Below are positions 49,592 to 58,514 of a stretch of DNA of 64,000 nt, piece by piece. The DNA is taken from assembly GCF_004522235.1 (NCBI RefSeq), contig NZ_SDLT01000028.1, positions 62,001-126,000 on the forward strand. Reading direction: 5' to 3'. Origin of the DNA: Amycolatopsis nivea (GTDB lineage: Bacteria > Actinomycetota > Actinomycetes > Mycobacteriales > Pseudonocardiaceae). A program made the position numbers and the translations under genes. The first letter of the stretch is position 1; every line of letters begins with the position of its first letter. The notes beneath the pieces are model-generated. The model was not told the origin of the DNA and made no database searches. It saw nothing but the letters and a program-made list of their open reading frames with translations.

Positions 49592-49713
49592 GTGCCCCTC
49601 CTGCGGTTCTTCGGTGAATGCGCTGGACGAACTCAACGTCAGCGCGCCGTTGCGGCCAAGTAGCCGCCGGACGATTCTGTCTCGGATCCCAGACCCTGAC
49701 CAGCTGTCAGCGT

Positions 49714-49731
49714 CTGGCAGCGGACTGCCAG
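49714..49731. promoter_or_regulatory. Inverted repeat ctggcag-cgga-ctgccag in the NCS1/monooxygenase divergent region
   Basis: Perfect 7-bp arms with a 4-base centre lie in the 209-bp gap between the divergent starts (49591 and 49801). Additional tgtcag/ctgtcag words flank it. It is a candidate operator; no regulator gene is adjacent. Confidence 0.45.
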
Positions 49732-49800
49732 CGAAGTGTGCGGCCGGTGTCAGCGACGGCCGCCACTCTTCGGAGGTCACCAGCTCACCAGGGGAGAACA

Positions 49801-50961
49801 ATGCAGACTCCAGTCACCATCATCGGCGCCGGCCTCGGCGGACTGACCTTGGCCCGGGTCCTGTACCTGCACGGGATCCCGGCCGAGGTCTACGAGGCCG
49901 AACCGTCGCCGATGTCGCGGTCCCAGGGCGGACTGCTCGACATTCACGACTACAACGGCCAGCTCGCCGTCGAGGCGGCCGGCCTGATGGACGAGTTCCG
50001 CGGCCTGATCCTCGAGGGCCGCCAGCAGATGCGGATCCTCGATCCCGACGGCACCGTCCTGCTGGACCACCCCGACGACGGCACCGGCGGCCGTCCCGAA
50101 CTCCTGCGCGGCGAGCTGCGGCAGATGCTGCTCGACTCGCTCCCCGACGGCACCGTCCGCTGGGGCCGGAAGGTCAGCGGCGTCCGCACGGTCGCCGACG
50201 GCCACGAGGTTTCCTTTGCCGACGGGAGTTCGGTCGTCGCGAAACTACTGGTCGGCGCGGACGGGGCGTGGTCGCGGGTACGCCCGCTGCTGTCCGACGC
50301 GGTGCCGGAGTACATGGGCCTCGCCTTCGTCGAGACCTACCTCTACGACGCCGAGACCCGGCATCCGGCGGCCGCGGAAGTCGTGGGCGGCGGCGGGATG
50401 GGCTCACCCGGACCGGACCGGCGCATCATGGTGCACCGCGAACGCGACGCCCTGCACACCTACGCGATGCTCAACAAGCCCGCGGAGTGGTTCGACGCAC
50501 TCGACGGCCTCGAGCCCCAGGACGCGCTCGCCCGGATCGCGGCCGAGTTCGCCGACTGGGCCCCGGAAATCCGCGAGCTGATCTCCGGCGGCGACACCCC
50601 GCCGATCCTGCGCAGGCACTACACGCTGCCGGGCGTGCACCGCTGGGAGCGGACCCCGGGCGTGACGCTGATCGGCGACGCCGCACACCTGCGCGGCCCG
50701 AACGGCGAAGGCGCGAACCTGGCCATGCTCGACGGTTCCGACCTCGCCCAGTTGCTGGCCGCGCATCCCGACGACGCCGAGACCGCGCTGGCTCTGCACG
50801 AGGAACGGATGTTCGCCCGCAGCGAGGCGATCGCCGCGGAGTCCGCGGAGATGGTCAAGCGGATCACCGCCAACAACGGCAAGGACACCGCGAAGGTGGT
50901 CGCCGAAGGGTTCCGCCGGATGCTCGCCAAGAAGCGGGAACCGGCGGAACGGGTCAGCTGA
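49801..50961 (+). CDS. FAD-dependent monooxygenase, TetX-like
   Basis: A 386-residue group A flavin monooxygenase from ATG 49801, with GGGGAG upstream. FAD motifs are IIGAGLGGLTLAR (about 7-19), GADGAWSRVR (about 152-161) and LIGDAAHLRGPNGEGANLAMLDGSDLA (near 286-312). The segment GGLLDIHDYNGQLAVEAAGL matches the pattern seen in the tetracycline-inactivating TetX proteins. That raises the possibility of hydroxylating a tetracycline-like or other aromatic compound. Many actinomycete homologues act in secondary metabolism or degradation, so resistance is only a possibility. It may share control with the divergent NCS1 carrier. Confidence 0.88.
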   Translation: MQTPVTIIGAGLGGLTLARVLYLHGIPAEVYEAEPSPMSRSQGGLLDIHDYNGQLAVEAAGLMDEFRGLILEGRQQMRILDPDGTVLLDHPDDGTGGRPELLRGELRQMLLDSLPDGTVRWGRKVSGVRTVADGHEVSFADGSSVVAKLLVGADGAWSRVRPLLSDAVPEYMGLAFVETYLYDAETRHPAAAEVVGGGGMGSPGPDRRIMVHRERDALHTYAMLNKPAEWFDALDGLEPQDALARIAAEFADWAPEIRELISGGDTPPILRRHYTLPGVHRWERTPGVTLIGDAAHLRGPNGEGANLAMLDGSDLAQLLAAHPDDAETALALHEERMFARSEAIAAESAEMVKRITANNGKDTAKVVAEGFRRMLAKKREPAERVS

Positions 50962-50967
50962 GGGGGG

Positions 50968-51366
50968 TTACGCCTGGCTGCCGCGAGGTACGGCGGGGTT
51001 CGGGTCGATGGCCTTGAACTTCTCGAGCAGGCGGCGCGCGGGCGCGGACTCCGCGTCGAACGGGTCAAGCTCGTGCTCTGCCCTGCCGGGCAGCAGGGTC
51101 AGCACGCCGTTGCAGCGGAAGCAGAAGGCGAGTTCGAACAAGACCCCCTCGGCACCGTGCGCGCGAACGCCGTAGCGGGGCAGGAAGCAGCGCATCAACT
51201 CCCCGTCGGGCAGGTCGGAGATGAACTCGGCGGTCGCGGCGGCGTCCTCGCCGTCCCAAACGCCGAGCACTTTCCCGGGGATGCTGACCCAGTCCCGGGT
51301 CTCGATGTCGGTGATCCGGAGACATTCGAAGCGCCGGATCTGGTCAGCTGAGGATGGCAGGTGCAC
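50968..51366 (-). CDS. Protein of unknown function, 132 residues
   Basis: The frame from GTG 51366 codes for a mixed alpha/beta protein with CFLPRYGVRAHG and a central FELAFCFRCNGV, whose CxxC could bind metal or form a disulfide. No signal peptide or membrane helix is seen. Codon use is normal for the window. I do not recognise the family. It is convergent with the monooxygenase (six bases between stops), and the upstream esterase gene on the same strand ends 42 bases before its start. Confidence 0.65.
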   Translation of the reverse strand: MHLPSSADQIRRFECLRITDIETRDWVSIPGKVLGVWDGEDAAATAEFISDLPDGELMRCFLPRYGVRAHGAEGVLFELAFCFRCNGVLTLLPGRAEHELDPFDAESAPARRLLEKFKAIDPNPAVPRGSQA

Positions 51367-51408
51367 CCGGTCACGATGCCATACCCGGGGATCGCCCGGC
51401 GCGGAAAT

Positions 51409-52323
51409 TCAGGCTCCGGCGAGGCGGTGCGCTTTGAAGAACTTAAGGATGACGGGGGTGGCGTCGAGCGCGGAAGGAGTGTCGGAGTCGTTGTTCGGGC
51501 TAGTGCTCGGCCAGACGTGTCCGGCCCCTTCCATCCGGTAATGCACCAGCGAGCATCCGGGCCACCACTGCTTCACCACGTTGCGCACCGGAGAAACCGA
51601 GACGGGGTAAGGGAAACACCGGTCGCGGGCGGCCCAGCCGTTCAACCAGTCCGGAATGGACGGCAGTCCCTTGGCCGGATTGCCGGTATAGGGAATGGTG
51701 GTGTCGGCGGTGCCGTGGAAGTCGAGCAGCGCGACCTTCCGGCTCGGCTGGCAGGCGCCGCCCTGGGGGTAGAACGCGCCGGAAACGGGGGCGAACGCGG
51801 CGATCCGGTCGGCCATCCGGCACGCCAGCACGCCGACGAACCCGCCGCCGTTCGACTTGCCCGCCGCGTAGATCCGGGCCGGGTCCACGCACATCCGGTG
51901 CTGCAGCGAGGTGAGCAGGTCGGCGGTGAAGCGGACGTCGTCGACCGGGGCCGAGTAGGGCGCGCCGGTCCAGGCGGATTTGCCGTCGGTGCCGGTGACG
52001 CCCTGCGGGTACACCGCGATCACGTCCGAGCCGGAGAAGCCGGACAGCTGTTCCTGGTACTCCGCCGTGCGGCCGTGCCCGTGATAGGAGAGGACGACCG
52101 GGTACCGCCGGTGCGAGTCGTACCGCGCGGGCACGTAGATCCGGTACTCGCGATCGATCCCGCCGGAGGTCAGATGCTCGACGGTCGTGGCGCCGGGATG
52201 AGCGACCGCCTGCCCGCACCCGGTCGTCGGCGACACTGCTTCGGCCGATGCCGGGGCGGCGAGCGCCCCGAGTCCGATCGCCGCCGCTAGTACGGCAACG
52301 CCTGCACGGAAACGTCCGGACAT
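51409..52323 (-). CDS. Secreted polyhydroxybutyrate-depolymerase/feruloyl-esterase-like hydrolase
   Basis: A 304-residue secreted alpha/beta hydrolase from ATG 52323, with GAGGAG upstream. The signal peptide (AGVAVLAAAIGLGALAAPASA) ends near residue 28. The nucleophile Ser is in AAGKSNGGG, the oxyanion region in LSYHGHGRTAEY, an acid in DFHGTADTTIPY and the His in GAGHVWP, just before the end. This is the Esterase_phd/LpqC group that includes PHB depolymerases, acetylxylan and feruloyl esterases. Given the cellobiose and GH8 genes, plant-polymer esterase activity is attractive but unproven. Confidence 0.88.
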   Translation of the reverse strand: MSGRFRAGVAVLAAAIGLGALAAPASAEAVSPTTGCGQAVAHPGATTVEHLTSGGIDREYRIYVPARYDSHRRYPVVLSYHGHGRTAEYQEQLSGFSGSDVIAVYPQGVTGTDGKSAWTGAPYSAPVDDVRFTADLLTSLQHRMCVDPARIYAAGKSNGGGFVGVLACRMADRIAAFAPVSGAFYPQGGACQPSRKVALLDFHGTADTTIPYTGNPAKGLPSIPDWLNGWAARDRCFPYPVSVSPVRNVVKQWWPGCSLVHYRMEGAGHVWPSTSPNNDSDTPSALDATPVILKFFKAHRLAGA

Positions 52324-52422
52324 CCGATCCTCCTCGATCGACGGGCGAGCGCGACCATAGTCACCCCGCATCGGCCCCGGACGAACCTTTCGTTCATTGA
52401 GTTAACGGCTAGGCTCGTTCCC

Positions 52423-53835
52423 GTGACGGACGCGGAAGAGTCCTCTGTCAACCGCATCACCGGCGGCCAGTTCGACAAGGTCGTGATGGCCGGGGCGGTG
52501 CACGGCGACATCAACGTCGGCCGGTCGGGCGACAGCCCGGCGGACCTGGCCGACCCGCTCATCGCCTCGGTCCGCCTGAAACCCGGCGGAACACTGGCGG
52601 ACCTGGTGCTCGACACCGATCCGCCGCAGGTCGCCGTGCCCGGCGGGACGGTCCACGTCATCACGGTGGAAGCCAGAACGAACCGCGCCGTCGTCCTGCA
52701 ATCCGCGCGGATCGCGGTCGTCTCGCGAACCCCGCCGCGCCCGGCCTGCCTGGTGGTCCGGGTCGGCGGGCACCTGAAACCGCGTCCCTTCACGACCGAC
52801 TTCGACGCCCCGTCGCCGCGGCTGGTCGCGGAGGGCCCGGACTTCCCCTTCACCGTCAGCGCCACCGATGTCGAGCAGTTCGAAATCGAACCGATCACCA
52901 CCACCCACGAGGTCGCCTGGCGGCTGGAAGTGGACTGGACCTGCGCGGGCCGCCACGGCACCACGGTCATCGACAACCACGGCGAGCCGTTCCACGCGTA
53001 CCCGGTGCCGGCGCTCTACTCCGGCCGCTCGCATACGGTGCTCAGCTCCGGCTGCGATCTCTTCCACGAACGCGGGTGCCCGTCGAACCTGCTCGCCGCG
53101 TCGGGTGCACCCGTTTCGCTCTGGGACCAGCTTTCGTCCTACCCTGTGCTGGCTCCGCTCGCGGAAGCCCCGGCCTCCGTGGACCTGGACCCCGACCTGA
53201 AGGAATCGTGGCCCGAATACCGCCGCGTCGCCAACGCCATCCGAATGTCCGCCTTTGAACCGGACTTCCACAGCCACGAACCGCCGGAGCACCGCGCACT
53301 GCTCATCCGAGTGCTGCGCTACCTCTTCGTCTCCGGCCAAGCTCATCCCGGCGCCGCCCTGGGCCGGCTCATCCACGCCGAATGGACCACGGCGCTGGGC
53401 GCGGACCACCCGGACACCCTCGCCGCCGCCAACCGCCTGGCCGGATGCCTGATCGGCACCACCGAACACGCGGAGGCACGCGACCTGCTGGCCGACCTGC
53501 TGCCCCGGGCAAGCCGCGTCCTGGGCGAGGAGGATCCGCTGACGTTGATCGTCGCGAGCAACCTCTGCGTGGCGTACATGGGGCTGAACGAATACGAACG
53601 CGCCCGCGACCAGACGGAGGACGTCCTGGCCCGAACCCGCCGCGCCCTGGGCCCGGACGCACTGGGCACCCTGCGGACTACCGGGAACCTGGTGCGGATC
53701 CACCTCCGCCTCGACGACCGGGCCGCGGCGCTTGAGGTGCTGCACGACCTGCTGCCGAGGTGCCGAAGGGTGCTGGGGGAGGACCATCCCCTGACGGTGA
53801 GCGCTGCCGCGGAGCTGGCTCAGATCCAGGAGTGA
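52423..53835 (+). CDS. TPR protein with N-terminal amyloid-signalling-like motif
   Basis: A 470-residue protein. Residues 10-33 (RITGGQFDKVVMAGAVHGDI in part) match the short G-x(5-8)-V-x-A-G-x-V-x-G-D-V motif that stands at the start of many actinobacterial signalling NTPases and TPR proteins and recalls the RHIM-like amyloid motifs. Here the usual Gln before AG is Met. A beta-rich domain (about 45-235) follows, then TPR-like helices (about 290-468) of the kinesin-light-chain kind (TALGADHPDTLAAANRLA; RVLGEEDPLTLIVASNLC; RALGPDALGTLRTTGNLV; RVLGEDHPLTVSAAAELA). A role in protein-protein assembly is likely; a role in immunity or cell-death signalling is only a possibility. Confidence 0.8.
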   Translation: MTDAEESSVNRITGGQFDKVVMAGAVHGDINVGRSGDSPADLADPLIASVRLKPGGTLADLVLDTDPPQVAVPGGTVHVITVEARTNRAVVLQSARIAVVSRTPPRPACLVVRVGGHLKPRPFTTDFDAPSPRLVAEGPDFPFTVSATDVEQFEIEPITTTHEVAWRLEVDWTCAGRHGTTVIDNHGEPFHAYPVPALYSGRSHTVLSSGCDLFHERGCPSNLLAASGAPVSLWDQLSSYPVLAPLAEAPASVDLDPDLKESWPEYRRVANAIRMSAFEPDFHSHEPPEHRALLIRVLRYLFVSGQAHPGAALGRLIHAEWTTALGADHPDTLAAANRLAGCLIGTTEHAEARDLLADLLPRASRVLGEEDPLTLIVASNLCVAYMGLNEYERARDQTEDVLARTRRALGPDALGTLRTTGNLVRIHLRLDDRAAALEVLHDLLPRCRRVLGEDHPLTVSAAAELAQIQE

Positions 53836-53836
53836 G

Positions 53837-54346
53837 TCAGGGTTCGCCTTGCTGCAGGGCGGTTTCCGCCGCGGTGAGGTGGTCCGGGCCTATGCCCTTG
53901 GCCGGATGTACCGGGATCAGGGCGGTCGCGAGGCGTCCTCGGCGTTCGAGGAACCGCTGCCGGGCGCTCGGGAACAGCTCGAAGTCGTCGTCGAGCCACG
54001 CCAAGGGCCGCCCCGCTGCGAAGCGGCCGACCGCGCCGTATTTCCAGTCCGGGTGCTGCTCGTAGGCGCGCACACCGACCACGGGAAGCGCGGGCAGCCC
54101 GAGCGCCGGTCCGACGGTGGTGTTGGCCTCGTCTTCCCACGAACTCACCCACGCCAGATCGGCGCCAGTCCGCTCGGCGAGAGCCAGCAGCGCGGCACCG
54201 TGCGCCGGATTGAGCCAGGCCCGCCGCCCGGCTTTCCGCCGCCAGCGCGAAATGCGCCACTCGTGCTCGACGTAACCGAGCGGCGGGGTCTCAGCCGCGA
54301 AAGGGTTCAGCGGCCCGTCCACGTCGAGCAGCAGAATCGGCTTCAC
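53837..54346 (-). CDS. HAD-like hydrolase-domain protein
   Basis: A 169-residue protein beginning MKPILLLDVDGPLNPF, with the HAD motif DxDG (Asp8, Asp10). A later LAWLDDDFELF gives the acidic motif IV and ALAERTGADLAWVSSWEDEAN a motif II-like Ser. The protein is short and the lysine motif is not obvious, so it may be a reduced or non-enzymatic HAD protein, as are many actinobacterial homologues. The stop lies one base after that of the convergent TPR gene. Confidence 0.78.
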   Translation of the reverse strand: MKPILLLDVDGPLNPFAAETPPLGYVEHEWRISRWRRKAGRRAWLNPAHGAALLALAERTGADLAWVSSWEDEANTTVGPALGLPALPVVGVRAYEQHPDWKYGAVGRFAAGRPLAWLDDDFELFPSARQRFLERRGRLATALIPVHPAKGIGPDHLTAAETALQQGEP

Positions 54347-54376
54347 GCTCCGACGCTACCCAGCCCCCTCGCCAGG

Positions 54377-55579
54377 TCAAGGACTGCAAAACCCCTTCGC
54401 CGCCAACACCCGCTCCACCGACGCCTGCACCTGCGCCCCGGACAGTTCCCCGCTCTCCACCGCCCGCTGGAGCCGGTCCACGACCGCCCCCACGTCGTTG
54501 TGCCCGGAGGAGAACAACGCCTGATCCGCCCCCGCCTGCAGCGCCTTCAGCACCGCGTCCGGCAGCGCGAACCGGTCCGTGATCGCCTTCATCCCGCCGA
54601 GATCGTCGGTGATCACCGGCCCGGTGAAGTGGAACTCGTTGCGCAGCAACCGATACGCCTCAGGCGCCAGCGACGCGGGCTCGTCCCCGGTCAGCCCAGG
54701 CACCTCGAGATGCCCGACCATCACCGCGACCTGGCCATATTCCGAGATGTCGCGGTAAGGCACCAGATCGACCCGGCGCAGCTGATCCAGCGGCGGCGTG
54801 ACGACGGTGCCCCGGTGCGAGTCGCCCGAACCGTGGCCGTGGCCGGGGAAATGCTTCAGCACCGGCTGCACCCCGGCCGCGCGCAGGCCCTCGGCGAACG
54901 CCAGCGCGTACTGCCGCACCTTTTCCGGATCCGGGCTGTAGGAACGGTCGCCGATCACCGCGTCGTCGGGCTCGTCGCTCACGTCCGCGTCCGGTGCGTA
55001 GTCGACGGTCACCCCGCGTGCCCGCAGTTGCTTGCCCCGCTGCTCGCCGATCGCGCGCACCTCGTCCGGCGTCTTCGAGGCCGCCAGCTGCCGGGCGCTC
55101 GGGAGCGAGCCGTCGAGGTCGTCGATGCGCTGCACGCGGCCGCCCTCCTCGTCGACGGCGACCGAAACCGGGATCTTCGCCGCCCGCTGGACCCCGTCGA
55201 GCGCGCCATTTTGCAACAGCGTGGTCTTTTTGTCTCCCACGAAGATCCCGCCGACCTGCTGCGTCCGCACGAGGTTCGCGACGCCCGCCGGATCGCCCGC
55301 GTTGACGCCCGGCACCACCAGTTGCGCCACGCGCGCCCGCGGATCCATCGCCGACACCGCGGACGCACACGACCCCCGGCCCGGCACAGTCTGCGCCGGC
55401 GAGGTTGACGCAGGTGGAGCGGCTTGCGGCGAGCTCCCCGCACTCGGCGGGGTGAGCGCGGTGGGCGTTGCTGTTCCGGAAGCGGAACGATCCCCGGAGC
55501 ACGCGGAAAGCGCACATATGAGCGTCAACGCGCTGACGGCTCCTGCGGTGCTCCAGCGGGGTCGTGCGTGCGCCTTCAT
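54377..55579 (-). CDS. GH3 beta-N-acetylhexosaminidase-like lipoprotein (NagZ type)
   Basis: A 400-residue lipoprotein from ATG 55579 (the adjacent ATG 55582 is possible), with AGAGGA upstream. The lipobox gives Cys27 (CALSAC). A Ser/Pro/Thr linker (about 30-68) leads to the GH3 domain. The NagZ signature KHFPGHGHGSGDSH (232-245) supplies the His/Asp acid-base pair, and Asp315 in VITDDLGGM is the likely nucleophile. NagZ enzymes remove GlcNAc from muropeptides or chitin fragments. Being anchored outside, it could prepare sugars for the nearby importer at 56359-59338, which is divergent. This link is inferred from position. Confidence 0.9.
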   Translation of the reverse strand: MKAHARPRWSTAGAVSALTLICALSACSGDRSASGTATPTALTPPSAGSSPQAAPPASTSPAQTVPGRGSCASAVSAMDPRARVAQLVVPGVNAGDPAGVANLVRTQQVGGIFVGDKKTTLLQNGALDGVQRAAKIPVSVAVDEEGGRVQRIDDLDGSLPSARQLAASKTPDEVRAIGEQRGKQLRARGVTVDYAPDADVSDEPDDAVIGDRSYSPDPEKVRQYALAFAEGLRAAGVQPVLKHFPGHGHGSGDSHRGTVVTPPLDQLRRVDLVPYRDISEYGQVAVMVGHLEVPGLTGDEPASLAPEAYRLLRNEFHFTGPVITDDLGGMKAITDRFALPDAVLKALQAGADQALFSSGHNDVGAVVDRLQRAVESGELSGAQVQASVERVLAAKGFCSP

Positions 55580-55642
55580 CATTTCCTCTGCTGGTCTGGA
55601 CAGGTCTCCGTGACGGTAACGGAACCCCACCGGCGGGCCCAA

Positions 55643-55657
55643 CTTCACGCTGTGAAG
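55643..55657. promoter_or_regulatory. Small dyad cttcac-gct-gtgaag in the GH3/LuxR divergent region
   Basis: Perfect 6-bp arms with a 3-base centre lie in the 171-bp gap between the GH3 gene and the LuxR-type gene, with related gtgaag and cgtgacg words nearby. Candidate operator or promoter element. Confidence 0.4.
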
Positions 55658-55750
55658 AATGAGCGCGTCCCGACTAGAGATTTCGTGAAGCCGCGGTGGG
55701 CACACTGACCGGCACACGACAAGCACAGGCTCTGCACCGGGGAGGCAGCG

Positions 55751-56344
55751 ATGAATCAGGTCAAGGTTGCGGCATGGGCTTCGGACCCGATCACCCTCGC
55801 GGGCCTCATCGACCATCTGCGCACGCGTCGCGAGGTGCGGGTGATGCCGGGCCAGCAGCGCGGTGAAGCCGCGGTGCTCGTGTTCGCCGCGAACCGCGTC
55901 ACCCGCGAGGTGAAGGCGGCGCTGCGGGCCGCGGCCTCGGAGACCCCCGCGGCCATCGTGTTCGTCGCCGGATACGTGGACGCCGACGATCTCGCCGAGC
56001 TGGCCGCCTGGCACGTCGCCGCGGTGCTGCCGCGCGACGCGATCGGCGGCGACCAGCTGGTGCGCAGCATCGTGGCCGCCGCCTCCGGGCGCGAGACCTC
56101 GATGCGGGACCTGCTGCAGCAGGCGGAGACCCTGCGCCGGGGCGGCGACCGCACCAACCTGTCGCCGCGCGAGGTCGACGTGCTGCGGCTGATGGCCGAG
56201 GGCTGGGACACCGCGGAAATCGCGAACAAGCTCTGCTACTCGGAGCGGACCGTGAAGAACGTGATCTACGGAATGACGAACCGGCTCAAGCTGCGGAACC
56301 GTCCGCACGCCGTCGCCTACGCGCTGCGCGCCGGAGTGATTTGA
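55751..56344 (+). CDS. LuxR-family regulator with degenerate receiver domain
   Basis: A 197-residue protein from ATG 55751, with GGGGAGG upstream. The C-terminal LuxR helix-turn-helix is clear (LSPREVDVLRLMAEGWDTAEIANKLCYSERTVKNVIYGMTNRL). The N-terminal 110 residues follow the alpha/beta course of a receiver domain, but the strand that should carry the phospho-acceptor Asp reads AAVLVFAANR with no Asp. It may therefore act without phosphorylation, or bind another signal. It starts the plus-strand unit that continues with a sugar importer, and is divergent from the GH3 lipoprotein gene, both of which may be its targets. Confidence 0.88.
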   Translation: MNQVKVAAWASDPITLAGLIDHLRTRREVRVMPGQQRGEAAVLVFAANRVTREVKAALRAAASETPAAIVFVAGYVDADDLAELAAWHVAAVLPRDAIGGDQLVRSIVAAASGRETSMRDLLQQAETLRRGGDRTNLSPREVDVLRLMAEGWDTAEIANKLCYSERTVKNVIYGMTNRLKLRNRPHAVAYALRAGVI

Positions 56345-56358
56345 AGGATGCTCACCAC

Positions 56359-57624
56359 GTGCGAAAGCTGACCCGGCGCCCGGCCGTTGCCGCGCTCGCC
56401 GCCGCATTCCTGTTACTGGCGGCCGCGTGCGGTTCCGCCGCGTCCTCGGGGAAGATCACGCTGAGCGTGGCCACGTTCGGCGAGTTCGGCTACGCGCCGT
56501 TGTTCGAGCAGTATCAGAAGGACCATCCGAACATCGAGATCCGCAGCCGGGTCACCGATTTCGACACGCATTTCAAGAGCCTCGCCACGCAGCTGGCGGC
56601 CGGTCGCGGCGCGGCCGACGTCGTCGCGGTCGAGGAGCAGTACATCCCGAAGTACATCCGGGCCAAGGACAAATTCGTCAACCTCGCCGATTACGGCGCG
56701 GACAAGCTCAAACAGCAATGGGCGCCGTGGAAGTGGGCGCAGGGCACCGCGGGCGATTACGTCTTCGGGCTCGGCACCGACATGGGCAGCCTCGCGATGT
56801 GCTACCGCCGGGATCTGTTCCAGCAGGCCGGATTGCCCACCGACCGCAAGGCTGTCGCCGAGCTGATGCCGGACTGGCAGGGGTACGCGAACGCCGCCGC
56901 CCGGTTCACCGAAAAGCTGCCGAAGGTGAAGTTCGCCGATTCGGCGGGCACCGTTTACACCGCGATGCTCAACCAGTCGCCGGAGAACTACTTCTCCGCC
57001 AAGGACGATTCCTACATCGCCGACCGCAATCTCAGCGTGCGCAATGCCTTCCAGCTGTCCGGCGGTCTTGCGCAAGCCCACGAAACGGCCGGTGCGACCA
57101 CCTATACCCAGGCCTGGAACGTCGCGATCAAACAGGGCACCTTCGCCACGATCGCGTGCCCGGCGTGGATGCTCGCGCAGATCAAGGAAGCGGGCGGCGA
57201 CGCGGGCAGCGGCAAATGGGACGTCACCACGGTGCCGGGCAACAGCGGCAACCAGGGCGGTTCCTTCCTCGCCGTGCCGAAGCAAAGCGCGCACCCGAAG
57301 GAAGCCTACGATCTCGCGCAGTGGCTGACCGCGCCCGCGCAGCAGAAACGACTTTTCCTTTCCGACGGAATCCTGCCGAGCGAGCCCAGCGTGTACCAGG
57401 ATCCGCAGGTCGTCGCGCACACCGATCCCTATTTCTCCAACGCGCCGGTCGGCCAGATCTACGCGGCGTCGGCGGACCGGCTGCGGCCGAACTACCGCGG
57501 CCTGCACGACGCGGACGTGCGTCCCGAATTCGGCCGCGCGCTCGGCCGGATCGAGGACGGGACGGAAAACGTCGAGCAGGCGTGGGCCGACGCGGTCCGG
57601 ATGGGCCGCGACGCGATCAAGTAG
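56359..57624 (+). CDS. Sugar ABC transporter substrate-binding lipoprotein (CebE paralogue)
   Basis: A 421-residue binding protein. I choose GTG 56359 (VRKLTRRPAV), which gives a normal signal peptide with lipobox Cys24 (LAAAC); a frame from TTG 56341 is possible. The mature part (SVATFGEFGYAPLFEQYQKDHPNIEI, CPAWMLAQIKEAGG, PKQSAHPKEAYDLAQWLTAPAQQ) is recognisably related to the CebE-type protein at 40523-41830, so the two are diverged paralogues. No CebR-like box is seen upstream. The neighbouring NagZ-like enzyme makes amino sugars or muropeptide sugars a possible cargo. Confidence 0.9.
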   Translation: MRKLTRRPAVAALAAAFLLLAAACGSAASSGKITLSVATFGEFGYAPLFEQYQKDHPNIEIRSRVTDFDTHFKSLATQLAAGRGAADVVAVEEQYIPKYIRAKDKFVNLADYGADKLKQQWAPWKWAQGTAGDYVFGLGTDMGSLAMCYRRDLFQQAGLPTDRKAVAELMPDWQGYANAAARFTEKLPKVKFADSAGTVYTAMLNQSPENYFSAKDDSYIADRNLSVRNAFQLSGGLAQAHETAGATTYTQAWNVAIKQGTFATIACPAWMLAQIKEAGGDAGSGKWDVTTVPGNSGNQGGSFLAVPKQSAHPKEAYDLAQWLTAPAQQKRLFLSDGILPSEPSVYQDPQVVAHTDPYFSNAPVGQIYAASADRLRPNYRGLHDADVRPEFGRALGRIEDGTENVEQAWADAVRMGRDAIK

Positions 57625-57629
57625 CTGTC

Positions 57630-58514
57630 GTGGACCGGAAGCTCACCCCCTACGTCTTCATCCTGCCGTTCTTTGTCCTTTTCGGACTGTTCGGCGCGTT
57701 CCCGCTGCTGTACACGTCATGGGTTTCGCTGCATCGCTGGGATTTGCTGTCCGGCCCGGAAGGCGGCCTCGGCCTCGCGAACTACGCGGAGCTGTTCAGC
57801 GATCCGCGGTTCTACAACGCGTTTTTCAACACCGTCAGCATCTTCCTGCTCGCCGCGATTCCGCAGTTCTTCCTCGCGCTCGGCATCGCCGCGCTGCTGA
57901 ACCGGCCGCTGCGCGCGGCGACCTGGTGGCGGGCCGGGCTTTTGCTGCCGAACCTGGTATCCGTGGTCGCGGTCGGGCTGGTGTTCGCGCAGCTGTACAG
58001 CTCGGGTTACGGCGTGGTCAACGAGGTGCTCGGCTGGTTCGGGGTGCCGCCGGTGTCGTGGCAGTCGCATCAATGGTCGTCGCATCTCGCGGTCGCGAGC
58101 ATGGTGATGTGGCGCTGGACCGGGTACAACGCGCTCATCTATCTGGCCGCGATGCAAGCGGTCCCGCAGGATCTGTACGAGGCCGCCGCGCTCGACGGTG
58201 CCTCGCGCTGGCGGTCGTTCTGGTCAATCACCGTGCCCGGCATCCGCCCGACGATCGCGTTCACCGCGGTCGCCGGGACGGTCAACGGGCTCCAGTTGTT
58301 CGCCGAGCCGCAGTTGTTCGACGCGACCGGCAACGGCGGTGCGGGCGGCAATGACCGGCAGTTCCAGACGCTCACGATGTATCTGTACGAAAAGGGCTTC
58401 GGCAAATTCGACGCCGGATACGCGGCGGCGTTGTCCTGGGTTATGTTCGTGATCTGCCTGGTGTTCGCGATCTTCAACTACCGGCTGGTGCGCCGGTTCG
58501 TGGGTGCGCCGTGA
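57630..58514 (+). CDS. Sugar ABC transporter permease (MalF class, CebF paralogue)
   Basis: A 294-residue permease from GTG 57630 (VDRKLTPYVFILPFF), five bases after the binding-protein stop. About six helices are present; the EAA loop is DLYEAAALDGASRWRSFWSITVPGIRP. Similar in length and sequence course to the CebF-type permease at 39558-40520 (for example GLQLF(A/T)EP(Q/K)LFDA). The stop overlaps the GTG of the next permease gene by 4 bases. Confidence 0.92.
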   Translation: MDRKLTPYVFILPFFVLFGLFGAFPLLYTSWVSLHRWDLLSGPEGGLGLANYAELFSDPRFYNAFFNTVSIFLLAAIPQFFLALGIAALLNRPLRAATWWRAGLLLPNLVSVVAVGLVFAQLYSSGYGVVNEVLGWFGVPPVSWQSHQWSSHLAVASMVMWRWTGYNALIYLAAMQAVPQDLYEAAALDGASRWRSFWSITVPGIRPTIAFTAVAGTVNGLQLFAEPQLFDATGNGGAGGNDRQFQTLTMYLYEKGFGKFDAGYAAALSWVMFVICLVFAIFNYRLVRRFVGAP

